DNA of 64,000 nucleotides from Streptomyces roseochromogenus subsp. oscitans DS 12.976 (GCF_000497445.1 NZ_CM002285.1:2178091-2242090); one strand, 5' to 3'; shown: positions 17,000 through 27,125, counted from the first letter of the stretch. The notes: generated by a model not told the origin, from the sequence alone. Translations and numbers: made by a program.

Positions 17000-18407
17000 C
17001 CTCGGGGACGGCTGTCCGCGCCAGCGTGGAGTGCCGACGGCCGTAGACGGCGTAGATCGCGAGGCCCACCGCGAGGAACACGGCGAACTGGATCCAGGTC
17101 TGCCAGCCGGTCTCGTACATCAGGTACAGGCAGAAGGCGACGCCGAGCAGCGGGCCCACGGGGTAGAGGGGCACGCGGAAGCTGCGGGTGAGGCCCGGCT
17201 CGCGGCGGCGCAGCGCGATGACCACGATGTTGACGACGGCCATGATGGCGAGCGTGCCGATGGTGCACAGGTTCATCACCGCGTCGAGGGAGGCGAAGGC
17301 TGCCGGGAGCGCGAAGACGACGGCGACGATCAGGGTGCCGGCGACCGGGGTGGAGGTCTTCGGGTTGACCTTCTCGAAGACGCGCGGGATCAGGCCGTCG
17401 CGGGACATCGACATCAGGATGCGGGTCTGGCCGTACATCACGGCGAGGACGACCGAGGCGATGGCGACGACCGCGCCGAAGGCGATGACACCGCCGCCGA
17501 CGGTGGAGCCGGTGACCTCGTTGACGACGTAGGACAGAGCCGCCGGGCGGCCGGCGACCTGCTTGCCGCCGATGGCGCCGATCGCGGCGACCGCGACCGC
17601 GCAGTACAGCAGGGTCACCAGGCCCATGCAGACCATGATCGCGATCGGGATGTCCCGGCGCGGGTTCTTCGCCTCCTCGCCGGCCGTGGTGATCGCGTCG
17701 AAGCCGATGTACGAGAAGAACGCGGCGGTCGTGCCCGCGCCGATGCCGCCGAGACCGGCCGGCGAGAACGGGGTGAGGTTGCCGTGCTTGAAGGCGCTGT
17801 AGCCGATGGCGCAGAAGGCCAGCAGGATGACCAGCTTCACGGCGGCCATGGCGGCCGTCGCCCGGGCACTCTCGCGCACCCCGCGCACCAGCAGCACGGA
17901 GGCCATGGCGATGACGATCACGGCGGGGAGGTTCACGATCCCGCCGTCGCCCGGACCGGCGGACAGCACGGCCGGGAGCTGCCAGCCGGTGAGGCTGTGC
18001 AGCAGTTCGTTGACGTACTGGCTCCAGCCGACGGCTACGGCCGAGATGGAGATGCCGTACTCCAGCAGCAGGCACCAGCCGACCAGGAAGGCGGTGGACT
18101 CACCGAGTCCGGCGTAGGCGAAGGAGTACGAGGAGCCGGAGACCGGGATCGCGCCGCCCAGCTCCGCGAAGGAGAACGCGGTGAAGACGCAGGTGATCGC
18201 GGCGAGGACGAAGGAGACGACGACGGCCGGACCGGCCTGGGCGACGGAGTCGGAGAGGCCGACGAAGATGCCGGTGCCGACGATGGCGCCGACGCCGAAG
18301 CAGATGAGCTGGAAGAGGCCCATGGTGCGCTTCAGGCCGTGTCCCTCGCGGTCGGCGCCGGATTCGGCGACCAGCAGATGCGGGGACTTGATGCGGGGAG
18401 CGGGCAT
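16956..18407 (-). CDS. APC-family basic amino acid permease
   Basis: The 483-residue protein has about 12-14 hydrophobic segments and the APC signature GLFQLICFGVGAIVGTGIFVG at residues 30-50, plus AFFSYIGFDAITTAGEEAKNPRRDIP in the middle, both typical of the cationic amino acid transporter branch. It would import arginine or related amino acids, or exchange them. It is the third gene after arginine deiminase and ornithine carbamoyltransferase on the same strand, which supports a role in arginine use; the ornithine-arginine exchanger role is inferred. Start context is reasonable. The C-terminus overlaps the convergent HATPase gene. Confidence 0.87.
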   Translation of the reverse strand: MPAPRIKSPHLLVAESGADREGHGLKRTMGLFQLICFGVGAIVGTGIFVGLSDSVAQAGPAVVVSFVLAAITCVFTAFSFAELGGAIPVSGSSYSFAYAGLGESTAFLVGWCLLLEYGISISAVAVGWSQYVNELLHSLTGWQLPAVLSAGPGDGGIVNLPAVIVIAMASVLLVRGVRESARATAAMAAVKLVILLAFCAIGYSAFKHGNLTPFSPAGLGGIGAGTTAAFFSYIGFDAITTAGEEAKNPRRDIPIAIMVCMGLVTLLYCAVAVAAIGAIGGKQVAGRPAALSYVVNEVTGSTVGGGVIAFGAVVAIASVVLAVMYGQTRILMSMSRDGLIPRVFEKVNPKTSTPVAGTLIVAVVFALPAAFASLDAVMNLCTIGTLAIMAVVNIVVIALRRREPGLTRSFRVPLYPVGPLLGVAFCLYLMYETGWQTWIQFAVFLAVGLAIYAVYGRRHSTLARTAVPEVTPSAAAEREPQAV

Positions 18408-18519
18408 GCGGGTGGTGCTCGTTTCTGGGTGGTGCGGGCGACCGGATGAGGTCGCGGCGGCGGCCCGGGACTAGGGGTGATGCCGGGCCGCCGGTCAGGA
18501 TAAGGCCTGGTGGCGTGGG

Positions 18520-19548
18520 TCAGGCAACGCTGTGTGACGCACCAGCCAGGGTGGCCACGAGGACCGCCTTGATCGTGTGCATCCGGTTCTCGGCCTCGTC
18601 GAAGACGACGGAGTGCTCGGACTCGAACACCTCGTCGGTGACCTCCAGCTCGGTGAGCCCGTGCCGCTCGTGGATCTCGCGGCCGACGGCGGTACCGAGG
18701 TCGTGGAAGGCCGGCAGACAGTGCAGGAACTTCACGTCCGGATTGCCGGTGGCGGCGAGGATGTCCATGGTCACGGCGTACGGGCCGAGCAGCGCGATGC
18801 GCTCGTCCCAGACCTCCTTGGGCTCCCCCATCGACACCCACACGTCGGTGGCGATGAAGTCGACCCCGCGCACGCCCTCCTTCACATCGTCGGTGAGCGC
18901 GATCCGGGCACCGGAGGCGGCGGCGAGCTGCCGGGCCAGCTCGATGATCGTCTCGTCCGGCCACAGCAGCCTGGGCGCGACGATCCGCACGTCCATGCCG
19001 AGGAGGGCGCCGGTGACCAGGTAGGAGTTGCCCATGTTGTAGCGGGCGTCGCCGAGGTAGGCGAAGGCGACCTGGGTCAGCGGCTTGTCGGTGTGCTCGG
19101 TCATGGTGAGCACGTCGGCGAGCATCTGGGTGGGGTGCCACTCGTCGGTCAGGCCGTTGTAGACGGGGACCCCGGCGTAGGTGGCCAGCTCCTCGATGAC
19201 GCCCTGTCCGTGCCCGCGGTACTCGATGGCGTCGAACATCCGGCCGAGGACCCGGGCGGTGTCCTTCACGGACTCCTTGTGCCCGATCTGCGAGCCGGCC
19301 GGGTCGAGGTAGGTGGTGTGGGCGCCCTGGTCCGCGGCGGCGACCTCGAACGCGCAGCGGGTGCGGGTCGAGGTCTTCTCGAAGATCAGCGCGATGTTCT
19401 TGCCGCGCAGGTGCTGTGTCTCGGCCCCGGCCTGCTTGGCGGCCTTCAGTTCCGCGGCCAGCTCGACCAGGCCGCGGAACTCCTCGTCGGTGAAGTCCAG
19501 CTCCTTGAGGAAGTGGCGGCCGGCGAGGGCGGTCGGGACTGTCGCCAT
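18520..19548 (-). CDS. Ornithine carbamoyltransferase (catabolic context)
   Basis: The 342-residue enzyme has the carbamoyl-phosphate motif [13 protein letters not shown], the [15 protein letters not shown] segment, the ornithine-binding DVWVSMGE, and the HCLPAFHD motif. It interconverts citrulline plus phosphate with ornithine plus carbamoyl phosphate. Lying directly after arginine deiminase, it probably runs in the citrulline-splitting direction (arcB), although no carbamate kinase gene is seen nearby. The start MATVPTAL has a GGAG site; the longer frame extends into AT-rich intergenic DNA. Whether the gene is argF or arcB cannot be settled by sequence. Confidence 0.9.
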   Translation of the reverse strand: MATVPTALAGRHFLKELDFTDEEFRGLVELAAELKAAKQAGAETQHLRGKNIALIFEKTSTRTRCAFEVAAADQGAHTTYLDPAGSQIGHKESVKDTARVLGRMFDAIEYRGHGQGVIEELATYAGVPVYNGLTDEWHPTQMLADVLTMTEHTDKPLTQVAFAYLGDARYNMGNSYLVTGALLGMDVRIVAPRLLWPDETIIELARQLAAASGARIALTDDVKEGVRGVDFIATDVWVSMGEPKEVWDERIALLGPYAVTMDILAATGNPDVKFLHCLPAFHDLGTAVGREIHERHGLTELEVTDEVFESEHSVVFDEAENRMHTIKAVLVATLAGASHSVA

Positions 19549-19587
19549 GGGGGGCTCCAGATGTGCTACGACTACAGGACCCTGGAA

Positions 19588-19620
19588 GTCTATACGAACT
19601 TTCACATTTTTATACGGCGT
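19588..19620. promoter_or_regulatory. AT-rich patch before ornithine carbamoyltransferase (possible promoter/ArgR region)
   Basis: TATACG occurs at 19591 and again at 19611, with TTTCACATTTTTA between, a very AT-rich island here. TATACG also lies at 20931 upstream of arcA. It may hold a promoter and an arginine-repressor site, but the match to known ARG boxes is weak. Confidence 0.3.
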
Positions 19621-20833
19621 CTCGCTCCACGGGACAGCTCATGCACCGAGGGCCGCCGCGCCCCCGGCCCAGCTCGCTCCCCGGGATCTCGATCACCTCG
19701 ATGCCCTGCTTGCGCAGGTGTGTGTTGGTTGTCGAGTTGCGCTCGTAGGCGACGACGACGCCCGGCTCGACGGCGAGCACATTGCAGCCGTCGTCCCACT
19801 GCTCGCGCTCGGCGGCGTGCACGTCCTGGGTGGCGGTCAGCACCCGGATCTCGCCGAGGCCGAGGGCGGCGGCGATCGCGCGGTGCATGTGCTCCGGCGG
19901 ATGGTCGGTGACCTTCAGCTCCTTCTCGCCGACCCCCGGTTCGATGGTGTACGAGCGCAGCATGCCGAGCCCGGCGTACTGGGTGAAGGTGTCGCCGTCG
20001 ACCATGGTCATCACGGTGTCGAGATGCATGAAGGCGCGCCGCTTGGGCATGTCGAGCGCGACGATGGTGCGGGCCGAGCCGGCCGCGAACAGCTTGTGGG
20101 CGAGCATCTCCACGGCCTGCGGGGTGGTGCGTTCGCTCATGCCGACCAGGACCGCGCCGTTGCCGATCACCAGCACGTCGCCGCCCTCGATGGTGGAGGG
20201 GTGGTCGGCCTGCCCCTGGGACCAGACGTGGAACGTCTCGTGGCGGAACAGCGGGTGGTGGCGGTAGATCGCCTCGAAGTGGACGGTCTCGCGCTGGCGG
20301 GCGGGCAGCCGCATCGCGTTGATGGCGACCCCGTCGTAGATCCAGGCGGAGGTGTCGCGGGTGAAGAGGTGGTTGGGGAGGGGCCCGAGGAGGAAGTCGT
20401 CGAGGTCCATCACATGGAAGCGCACCGAAGTCGGCTCCGCGTGCGCCTGAAGGAACTCCCGCTTGGTCATGCCGCCCACGAGCGCCTCGGCCAGCTCGGG
20501 CGCGGGCAGGGCGGCGAAGGCGGCGCGCAGATGGTCGGTGGCGAGGGGACCGTACTCCTTCTCATGGAAGACCCGGTCGAGGACCAGGGTACGGGCCTCG
20601 GGCAGTTCCAGGGTCTCGGCCAGCAGGTCGCCGAAGAGGTGGACGGCGACTCCGCGGTCCCGCAGGACGTCGGCGAACCCGTCGTGCTCGGCGCGCGCCC
20701 GGCGCACCCACAGCACGTCGTCGAAGAGGAGGGCGTCCTTGTTGCTGGGGGTGAGCCTTTTGAGCTCAAGGTCGGGCCGGTGCAGGATCACGCGGCGCAG
20801 CCGCCCGGCCTCGGAGTCGACGTGGTATGCCAT
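19610..20833 (-). CDS. arcA: Arginine deiminase
   Basis: The 407-residue protein converts arginine to citrulline and ammonia. The guanidino-modifying fold motifs are present: [40 protein letters not shown], the [10 protein letters not shown] catalytic His/Asp segment, and the nucleophile near the C-terminus in [11 protein letters not shown]. Length suits the family. The start [10 protein letters not shown] follows GGATGGAGGC, and the preceding in-frame codons lie in a terminator-like hairpin. It opens the arginine deiminase operon that continues with ornithine carbamoyltransferase and a permease. Confidence 0.93.
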   Translation of the reverse strand: MAYHVDSEAGRLRRVILHRPDLELKRLTPSNKDALLFDDVLWVRRARAEHDGFADVLRDRGVAVHLFGDLLAETLELPEARTLVLDRVFHEKEYGPLATDHLRAAFAALPAPELAEALVGGMTKREFLQAHAEPTSVRFHVMDLDDFLLGPLPNHLFTRDTSAWIYDGVAINAMRLPARQRETVHFEAIYRHHPLFRHETFHVWSQGQADHPSTIEGGDVLVIGNGAVLVGMSERTTPQAVEMLAHKLFAAGSARTIVALDMPKRRAFMHLDTVMTMVDGDTFTQYAGLGMLRSYTIEPGVGEKELKVTDHPPEHMHRAIAAALGLGEIRVLTATQDVHAAEREQWDDGCNVLAVEPGVVVAYERNSTTNTHLRKQGIEVIEIPGSELGRGRGGPRCMSCPVERDAV

Positions 20834-20887
20834 GCCTCCATCCTGGCGGTAGCCGCCCGTCTTCACGCCCTTCTCGACCGTTTCCGC

Positions 20888-20926
20888 CCCTTCCTGTTCT
20901 CGTCTCATTGACGAGAACAGGAAGGG
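20888..20926 (-). terminator. 17-bp perfect hairpin between pnkp and arcA
   Basis: CCCTTCCTGTTCTCGTC (20888-20904) pairs perfectly with GACGAGAACAGGAAGGG (20910-20926) around the loop TCATT. It begins about 22 bases after the pnkp stop, so it is a good terminator for the pnkp transcript, and it also sits in the arcA leader. Confidence 0.75.
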
Positions 20927-20947
20927 CTCGTATACGGCCGGCCGGTC

Positions 20948-23512
20948 TCACAACCGTGGGTCCACCGGCTCCGACTCCAGGGCCAGCACCCCGAACACCG
21001 CCTCGTGCACCCGCCACAGCGGCTCCCCGTCCGCGAGCCGGTCCAGGGCCTCCAGGCCGAGGGCGTACTCGCGCAGGGCGAGGGACCGCTTGTGGTTCAG
21101 GAACCGCTGGCGGAGCCTCGCCAGGTTGTCCGGCCGGGTGTACTCGGGGCCGTAGATGATCCGCAGGTACTCGCGGCCCCGGCACTTGACGCCGGGCTGC
21201 GCCAGTCGGCCGTCCTTGTTCCGGACCAGCGCGCCGACCGGCTTGACCACCATGCCCTCGCCGCCGCGGCCGGTCATCTCCAGCCACCAGTCGACGCCCG
21301 CGCGCACCGACTCCGCCTCGCCGGTGTCGACGTACAGCCGCCGGGTGGTCTGCAGCAGTCCGGTGCCGTCGTGCTCCACCAGCCGGTCGATCAGGGCCAG
21401 TTGCTCGTCGTGCGGCAGCGCGGCGAGGCTGCGGCCCTGGACGGCCAGCAGCTGGAAGGGCGCCAGGCGCACGCCGTCCAGGCCGTCCGTGGTCCAGCAG
21501 TAGCGGCGGTAGGCGGCGGTGAACGCGGCCGCGTCGCAGGCGCGTTCCCGCTGCCGGTCCAGCAGGCCGCCCACGTCGGCGCCGCGCGCCGCCGCGGCTT
21601 CCAGGGCGGCCAGTGCACCCGGGAACACCGCGCCGGACGCGGCACCGACAGCCGCGTACTGCGACCGCAGCAGCCCGGACGCCTTCAGCGACCACGGCAT
21701 CAGCTCGGCGTCCAGCAGCAGCCAGTCGGTGCCGAGTTCGTCCCACAGGCCGGAGTCGGAGATCGCCGAGCGCAGCCGGCCGAGGATCTCCTCGGTCACC
21801 GTCTCGTCGTCGAAGAAGGGGCGCCCGGTACGGGTGTAGAGGGACCCGGTAGGGCCATCGACTCCGAAGCGCTTGCGTGCCGCCTCCGCGTCCCGGCACA
21901 CCAGGGCCACGGCTCGCGAGCCCATGTGCTTCTCCTCGCACACGACCCGCTCGACGCCGTCCGCCGCGTACTGCGCGAAGGCCTCCGCCGGGTGCTCCAA
22001 GAAGTGTCCATCAGCGGCTCCGCCGCGGGCCTCCACCTGCGAAGTCGCCGTCGGTGCCATGGTCGGCGGCAGATACGGCAGCAGGCGCGGGTCGGTCGCG
22101 AAGCGGCTCATGACCTCCAGCGCCGCCGCCGCGTTCTCCTCGCGGACCGCCACCATGCCCGCGTGCCGGGTCTCCACCGCCCTGCGGCCGTACACGTCCG
22201 CCAGGTCCAGCGGCCGGCCGTCCTGACCGCCTGGCGCCTCGGAACGCAGCGGGCGCGTCGGCTCGTACCAGACCCGCTCGGCCGGTACGTCGACCAGTTC
22301 GCGCTCCGGCCAGCGCAGCGCGGTCAGCTTGCCGCCGAAGACCGCGCCGGTGTCCAGGCAGATGGTGTTGTTCAGCCACGTCGCCTCGGGGACCGGAGTG
22401 TGGCCGTAGACCACGGCCGCCCGGCCTCGGTAGTCCTCCGCCCACGGGTAGCGCACCGGCAGCCCGAACTCGTCGGTCTCGCCGGTGGTGTCGCCGTACA
22501 GGGCGTGCGAGCGGACCCGGCCGGAGGTGCGGCCGTGGTACTTCTCGGGCAGGCCTGCGTGGCAGACGACCAGCTTGCCGCCGTCGAGGACATAGTGGCT
22601 GACGAGTCCTTCCAGGAACTTCCGGACCTGGTCCTTGAACTCCTCGCTCTCCCCCTCCATCTGCTCGATGGTCTCGGCGAGCCCGTGGGTGTGCTGGACC
22701 TTGCGGCCCTTGAGATAACGGCCGTACTTGTTCTCGTGGTTGCCGGGCACGCACAGCGCGTTGCCCGTCTCGGCCATGGTCATCACGCGGCGCAGCACGC
22801 CCGGGGTGTCCGGGCCGCGGTCGACCAGGTCTCCGACGAACACGGCGGTACGGCGCTCGGGGTGCACGCCGTCGACGTAGCCCAACTTGGCCAGCAGCGA
22901 CTCCAGTTCGGCGGCGCAGCCGTGGATGTCGCCGATGATGTCGAACGGGCCGGTGAGGTGGGTCAGGTCGTTGAAGCGCTTCTCGGTGACGACCGTGGCG
23001 CTCTCCGCCTCCTCGACCCCGCGCAGGACGTGCACCTTGCGGAAGCCCTCGCGCTCCAGGTGCCTCAGGGAGCGGCGCAGTTCGCGGATGTGCCGCTGGA
23101 TGACCCGGCGGGGCATGTCGGCACGGTCGGTGCGGGCCGCGTTGCGCTCGGCGCACACCTCCTCCGGCATGTCCAGGACGATGGCGATGGGCAGCACGTC
23201 GTACTTCTTGGCCAGCTCGATCAGCTGACGCCGGGCGTCCTGCTGCACGCTGGTGGCGTCCACGACGGTGCGGCGGCCGGCGGCCAGCCGCTTGCCGGCG
23301 ATGTAGTGCAGGACGTCGAAGGCGTCCCGGGTCGCGCTCTGGTCGTTCTCGTCGTCGGAGACGAGGCCCCGGCAGAAGTCAGAGGAGATCACCTCGGTCG
23401 GCTTGAAGTGCCGGCGGGCGAACGTCGACTTGCCGGAGCCGGAGGCGCCGACGAGGACGACGAGGGAGAGGTCGGTGACGGGGAGGGTCCGTCCCGTGCG
23501 GTTCCCGGTCAT
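20948..23512 (-). CDS. pnkp: Polynucleotide kinase-phosphatase Pnkp (RNA repair)
   Basis: The 854-residue protein has three modules. Residues about 15-170 are a 5'-kinase with the P-loop GASGSGKSTFARR. Residues about 180-440 are a metallophosphoesterase with GDIHGC, GDLVDRGPD and GNHENKYGR, which removes 2',3'-cyclic and 3'-phosphates. The C-terminal half is a ligase-like adenylyltransferase with the nucleophile lysine in CEEKHMGSRAV and the downstream motif EGMVVKP. Together with Hen1, Pnkp repairs RNAs such as tRNAs cut by ribotoxins. The ATG start overlaps the hen1 stop as ATGA. A 17-bp hairpin follows its stop. Confidence 0.94.
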   Translation of the reverse strand: MTGNRTGRTLPVTDLSLVVLVGASGSGKSTFARRHFKPTEVISSDFCRGLVSDDENDQSATRDAFDVLHYIAGKRLAAGRRTVVDATSVQQDARRQLIELAKKYDVLPIAIVLDMPEEVCAERNAARTDRADMPRRVIQRHIRELRRSLRHLEREGFRKVHVLRGVEEAESATVVTEKRFNDLTHLTGPFDIIGDIHGCAAELESLLAKLGYVDGVHPERRTAVFVGDLVDRGPDTPGVLRRVMTMAETGNALCVPGNHENKYGRYLKGRKVQHTHGLAETIEQMEGESEEFKDQVRKFLEGLVSHYVLDGGKLVVCHAGLPEKYHGRTSGRVRSHALYGDTTGETDEFGLPVRYPWAEDYRGRAAVVYGHTPVPEATWLNNTICLDTGAVFGGKLTALRWPERELVDVPAERVWYEPTRPLRSEAPGGQDGRPLDLADVYGRRAVETRHAGMVAVREENAAAALEVMSRFATDPRLLPYLPPTMAPTATSQVEARGGAADGHFLEHPAEAFAQYAADGVERVVCEEKHMGSRAVALVCRDAEAARKRFGVDGPTGSLYTRTGRPFFDDETVTEEILGRLRSAISDSGLWDELGTDWLLLDAELMPWSLKASGLLRSQYAAVGAASGAVFPGALAALEAAAARGADVGGLLDRQRERACDAAAFTAAYRRYCWTTDGLDGVRLAPFQLLAVQGRSLAALPHDEQLALIDRLVEHDGTGLLQTTRRLYVDTGEAESVRAGVDWWLEMTGRGGEGMVVKPVGALVRNKDGRLAQPGVKCRGREYLRIIYGPEYTRPDNLARLRQRFLNHKRSLALREYALGLEALDRLADGEPLWRVHEAVFGVLALESEPVDPRL

Positions 23513-25008
23513 GCTGCCTTCGCCTCCTTCTCGGTGTCGTCGCGGTGGAACAGGGCCATCTGGGTGGGCGGTCCGACCTCGGGGTCGTCGGGCCCGACGG
23601 GTACGAACTCCACGTCGTATCCATGCCGTTCGGCGACCGTAGCCGCCCACTTGCGGAACTCCTCACGGGTCCACTCGAAGCGGTGGTCGCCGTGCCGGAC
23701 GTGTCCGGCGGGCAGGGACTCCCAGCGGATGTTGTACTCGACGTTCGGGGTGGTCACCAGGACCGTACGCGGGCGGGCGTGCCCGAACACGGCGTACTCC
23801 AGGGCGGGCAGCCGGGGCAGGTCGAGGTGCTCGATCACCTCGCTGAGCACGGCGGCGTCGTAGCCCTTGAGCCGGTTGTCGGTGTAGGAGAGCGAGCCCT
23901 GGAAGAGCGTGACGCGGGCGGCCTGCCGCTCCCCCATGCGGTCCAGCTTCAGCCGCCGGGCGGCGATGGAAAGCGCCCGCACGGACACGTCGACACCGAC
24001 GATCTCGGTGAACCGCACGTCCTTGAGCAGCGCCTGCACCAACTGGCCCTGTCCGCAGCCGAGATCGAGGACACGAGCGGCGCCGGAGGCACGCAGGGCG
24101 GCGAGGATCGCCTCCCGGCGCTGGACGGCGAGCGGGGTCGCCTTCTGCTCGGCCTCCGTGTCCGCGGCCTCCTCGGCCTCCGTCTCCTCGGTGTCCTCCG
24201 GGACCGCGTTGTCGATCTGCTCGACCTCGCTGTCGTCGGCCTCGGCGAGCCTCACCAGCTCCAGCCGCTCCCTGGCCTGCCGGGTCAGCGACCAGCGGCG
24301 GGAGAGATACCGGCTGGTGATCAGATGCTGCTCCGGGTGGCCGGGCAGCCAGCCCTCGCCGGCCCGCAGCAGCTTGTCGACCTCGTCGGAGGAGACCCAG
24401 TAGTGCTTGGCGTCGTCGAGGACCGGCAGCAGTACGTACAGATGACGCAGCGCCTCGGCGAGGGTCAGTGTCTGCGACTCCAGGACGAGACGCACGTACC
24501 GCGAGTCGCCCCACTGCGGGAACTTGGCGTCGAGCGGCACGGGGTCGGCGGTCACGGTCCAGCCGAGCGGCTCGAACAGCCGTCGTACGAGGTCCTGCCC
24601 GCCGCGGGCGGGCAGCGCCGGTACCTCGATGCGCAGCGGCAGCGGGGCGGCGGCCCGGTCGGGGCGGGCGGTGCACACCCCGCGCAGGGCGCTGGAGAAG
24701 ACTCCGCTGAGCGCGACCGCGAGCAGCGAGGAGGCCGCGTACGGACGGTCGTTGACATACTGGGCGAGCGCCGCGTCGGGCGCGCCGCCGCGGCCCTTGC
24801 CCTTGCCCCGCCGGACCAGCGCGAGCGTGTCGATCTCCAGCAGCAGTGCGGCCGTGCAGCGCCGTTCGTCCACCTCGGGGTAGAAGACGTGCGCCGTGCC
24901 GTGGGACGTGGAGAACTTCTGCGCCTTGTCGGGGTGCTTGTGCAGCAGATACCCGAGATCGGTGGCCGGGTGGGCGGCGTCGCCGCGCGTGGAGATCGTC
25001 AGGAACAC
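23509..25008 (-). CDS. hen1: 3'-terminal RNA ribose 2'-O-methyltransferase Hen1
   Basis: The 499-residue protein has an N-terminal Pnkp-interacting/ligase-activating domain (MFLTISTRGDAAHPATDLG, then HKHPDKAQKFSTSHGTAHVFYPE) and a C-terminal SAM methyltransferase with VLDLGCGQGQLVQALL and the metal-binding EVIEHLDLPRLPALEYAVFG. It methylates the 3'-terminal ribose before sealing so that a repaired RNA cannot be cut again. A highly acidic linker (EDTEETEAEEAADTEAEQ) separates the domains. The GTG start is taken from the conserved N-terminus. It forms a two-gene operon with pnkp. Confidence 0.93.
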   Translation of the reverse strand: MFLTISTRGDAAHPATDLGYLLHKHPDKAQKFSTSHGTAHVFYPEVDERRCTAALLLEIDTLALVRRGKGKGRGGAPDAALAQYVNDRPYAASSLLAVALSGVFSSALRGVCTARPDRAAAPLPLRIEVPALPARGGQDLVRRLFEPLGWTVTADPVPLDAKFPQWGDSRYVRLVLESQTLTLAEALRHLYVLLPVLDDAKHYWVSSDEVDKLLRAGEGWLPGHPEQHLITSRYLSRRWSLTRQARERLELVRLAEADDSEVEQIDNAVPEDTEETEAEEAADTEAEQKATPLAVQRREAILAALRASGAARVLDLGCGQGQLVQALLKDVRFTEIVGVDVSVRALSIAARRLKLDRMGERQAARVTLFQGSLSYTDNRLKGYDAAVLSEVIEHLDLPRLPALEYAVFGHARPRTVLVTTPNVEYNIRWESLPAGHVRHGDHRFEWTREEFRKWAATVAERHGYDVEFVPVGPDDPEVGPPTQMALFHRDDTEKEAKAA

Positions 25009-25089
25009 ATGTCCGAGTCTTCCGGTATCAGTCCCCGCTGACCACCGGTTTTCCCCGCGCTCCTGCTGAAGTCGCCCCCCTGGTGCGGC

Positions 25090-26028
25090 TCATGACGCGT
25101 CGCCGATGATGGTGCGGGCCTTCCGCATCGCCCGTTCGTCGGCCGCCCGCATCGCGTCCAGCTTCTCCTTGTTCCTGCCGATGGCGCCCTTCTGGCTGCG
25201 CGCTTCGAGGGCGTGTACGGCCGGGACGTAGCCGGTGTCGAGCTTGCACCGGGCGTCGGCGGCCGCGGTCTTCCGCTCCTTGCCGGACGGCTTCTCGTGC
25301 CCGAACCAGCCGGCGTCCAGGGACGCCCTGTCCGGGTCGGAGTAGTGGAAGCCCTGCTTCCTCATGCAGTCCGACCAGGCGCGGTCGGCCTTCTTCCAGG
25401 CCGGGTCCTTGCTCGCTTCCTTGTGGGACGTGTACCACAGCTCCATGGCGAGCGAGTAATAGCCGGACAGCTTCACGCCGTTGACCTCTGCCGCGCGGGG
25501 CGGCGGGCCGTAGAGCTTCCGTGCCGCCTGGCCCAGGCAGCCGCCCTCGGGGATGGGATGGCCGTGCGCGACGTGGCTGTCTCCGGACTCGAAGGTGCCG
25601 GTGAGGGCGGCGTACTGGTCGGCGGGCCACTCCTGCGGCTGGCCGGAGCCGTCCGGTGTCCGGTTGTGGTAGCCGTGCTCGGACGCCAGGTCGGGGTCGA
25701 CGACGCCGTACGGGCTGTCGTCACCGGGCAGGTCCCGGCTCGTGAACGTGCCCTGCCGGACGGGGTAGGTCGACTCGACGGACTTGGTGTCGAGCACCGC
25801 GAAGCCGGTGAAGCCCAGCCGGACCATGCACTGCTTCCCCAGGATCCACTGAGCCCTGGTGATGGCCTTGGTGCCGTCCGACGCGGGGTCCGGGAGGTAG
25901 GCGTGCAGCGGCAGCGCCGCCATGGTGTTGAGGCGGCCGGCCTCCTCGGCGCGGTCGTCGTGGCCGGCGAACTGGCAGGCCGACAGGGCGAACAGGCCGG
26001 TGAGGGCGAGAGGAAGGACTTTGCGCAC
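25090..26028 (-). CDS. Hypothetical lipoprotein
   Basis: The 312-residue protein begins with a lipoprotein signal (RKVLPLALTGLFALSAC, lipobox LSAC). The mature part contains paired cysteines in KQCMVRLGF, EGGCLGQA, SDCMRKQGF and DARCKLDTG, a pattern seen in Streptomyces lipoproteins of unknown function. The start is a GTG after GGATGA. It is followed by an 81-base gap and hen1 on the same strand, and is divergent from the D-Ala carboxypeptidase gene. No domain is recognised. Confidence 0.75.
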   Translation of the reverse strand: MRKVLPLALTGLFALSACQFAGHDDRAEEAGRLNTMAALPLHAYLPDPASDGTKAITRAQWILGKQCMVRLGFTGFAVLDTKSVESTYPVRQGTFTSRDLPGDDSPYGVVDPDLASEHGYHNRTPDGSGQPQEWPADQYAALTGTFESGDSHVAHGHPIPEGGCLGQAARKLYGPPPRAAEVNGVKLSGYYSLAMELWYTSHKEASKDPAWKKADRAWSDCMRKQGFHYSDPDRASLDAGWFGHEKPSGKERKTAAADARCKLDTGYVPAVHALEARSQKGAIGRNKEKLDAMRAADERAMRKARTIIGDAS

Positions 26029-26200
26029 CGGGTCATCCGATCAGGCCGGGATCACGGGCGCCGTGATGGAGCCCACAGTTCCGGCACATGCTGTCCATGG
26101 AAATGACGCAATTGCTCCCTGTGATCTCCACCATGGCTCCGGCGGCCCGGACCTGGTGAAGTGAGCCACCGTCAACTGACCACTGACTGAAGGGGGAACG

Positions 26201-27118
26201 ATGACCTACGGCCATGGGGTGCGTACCCACAGGAGAACCGTCGTCGCGGCACTGGCGGGTGCCGTCCTGACCGCGGGGGTCCTCGCCGCCGCTCCCGCCC
26301 AGGCGGCCACGGCACCGCAGGTGTCGGCCCAGGGCGCGTACGCGCTGAACCCGGCCACCGGCAAGACGCTGTTCGGCAAGGCACCGGACGGACGGCTGCG
26401 CACCGGTTCCACGACGAAGATCATGACGGCGCTCGTGGCGCTGTCCCAGCCGCACCTGGACCTCAACCGCAAGGTGACGATCAAGAAGGAGTACACGGAC
26501 TACGTCATCGACCCCACCACGCACACCCAGCGCTATTCGAGCGCCCACCTGATCCTCGGCGACTCGATGAAGGTGGGCGACCTGCTGTACGGGCTGCTCC
26601 TGCCGTCGGGCTGCGACGCGGCCTACGCCCTCGCCGACACCTACGGCAGCGGGTCGACCACGGCCCAGCGGACCACGTCGTTCATCGCCAAGATGAACGC
26701 CAAGGCACGCGAACTGGGCCTGACCAACACCCACTTCGACTCCTTCGACGGGGTGTCCAACGGCGACAACTACGCCTCGCCGCGCGACCTGGCGAAGCTG
26801 GCCGGGGCCGCCCTGAAGAACTCGACGTTCAGGAAGGTCGTCGGCACCAAGGTGTACGACGCCATGCAGTCCTACCGGCCGGGCGGCGGAACGCACGCGA
26901 TGGCCCCGTGGGAGAACACCAACAAGCTGCTCAGCACCTACCAGGGCGCGATCGGCGTGAAGACCGGCTCCGGGCCGGAGGCACAGTTCTGCCTCGTGTT
27001 CGCGGCGACCCGCGGCGGCCGTACGGTCGTGGGCACGGTCCTCGCCGACACCTCGGTGGACCAGCGCTTCCAGGACGCGACGAAGATCCTGGACTACGGG
27101 TTCGCGCAGCGCGGCTGA
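26201..27118 (+). CDS. Secreted D-alanyl-D-alanine carboxypeptidase (S11 family)
   Basis: The 305-residue enzyme trims the terminal D-Ala of peptidoglycan stem peptides. It has a signal peptide (hydrophobic segment ending APAQAATAP), the active-site serine motif STTK, the second motif SGCDAAY (SxN variant with Cys), and the KTGSG motif. No C-terminal membrane anchor is seen, so it is probably secreted free. AAGGGGGAACG precedes the ATG. It is followed by a strong terminator and then by an alanyl-tRNA-synthetase-like gene. Confidence 0.9.
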   Translation: MTYGHGVRTHRRTVVAALAGAVLTAGVLAAAPAQAATAPQVSAQGAYALNPATGKTLFGKAPDGRLRTGSTTKIMTALVALSQPHLDLNRKVTIKKEYTDYVIDPTTHTQRYSSAHLILGDSMKVGDLLYGLLLPSGCDAAYALADTYGSGSTTAQRTTSFIAKMNAKARELGLTNTHFDSFDGVSNGDNYASPRDLAKLAGAALKNSTFRKVVGTKVYDAMQSYRPGGGTHAMAPWENTNKLLSTYQGAIGVKTGSGPEAQFCLVFAATRGGRTVVGTVLADTSVDQRFQDATKILDYGFAQRG

Positions 27119-27125
27119 GGTGAGC

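Noticed and set aside
18520..20833. Carbamate kinase to complete the arginine deiminase pathway
   Set aside because: No gene with the kinase motifs is present in or around the locus in this window.
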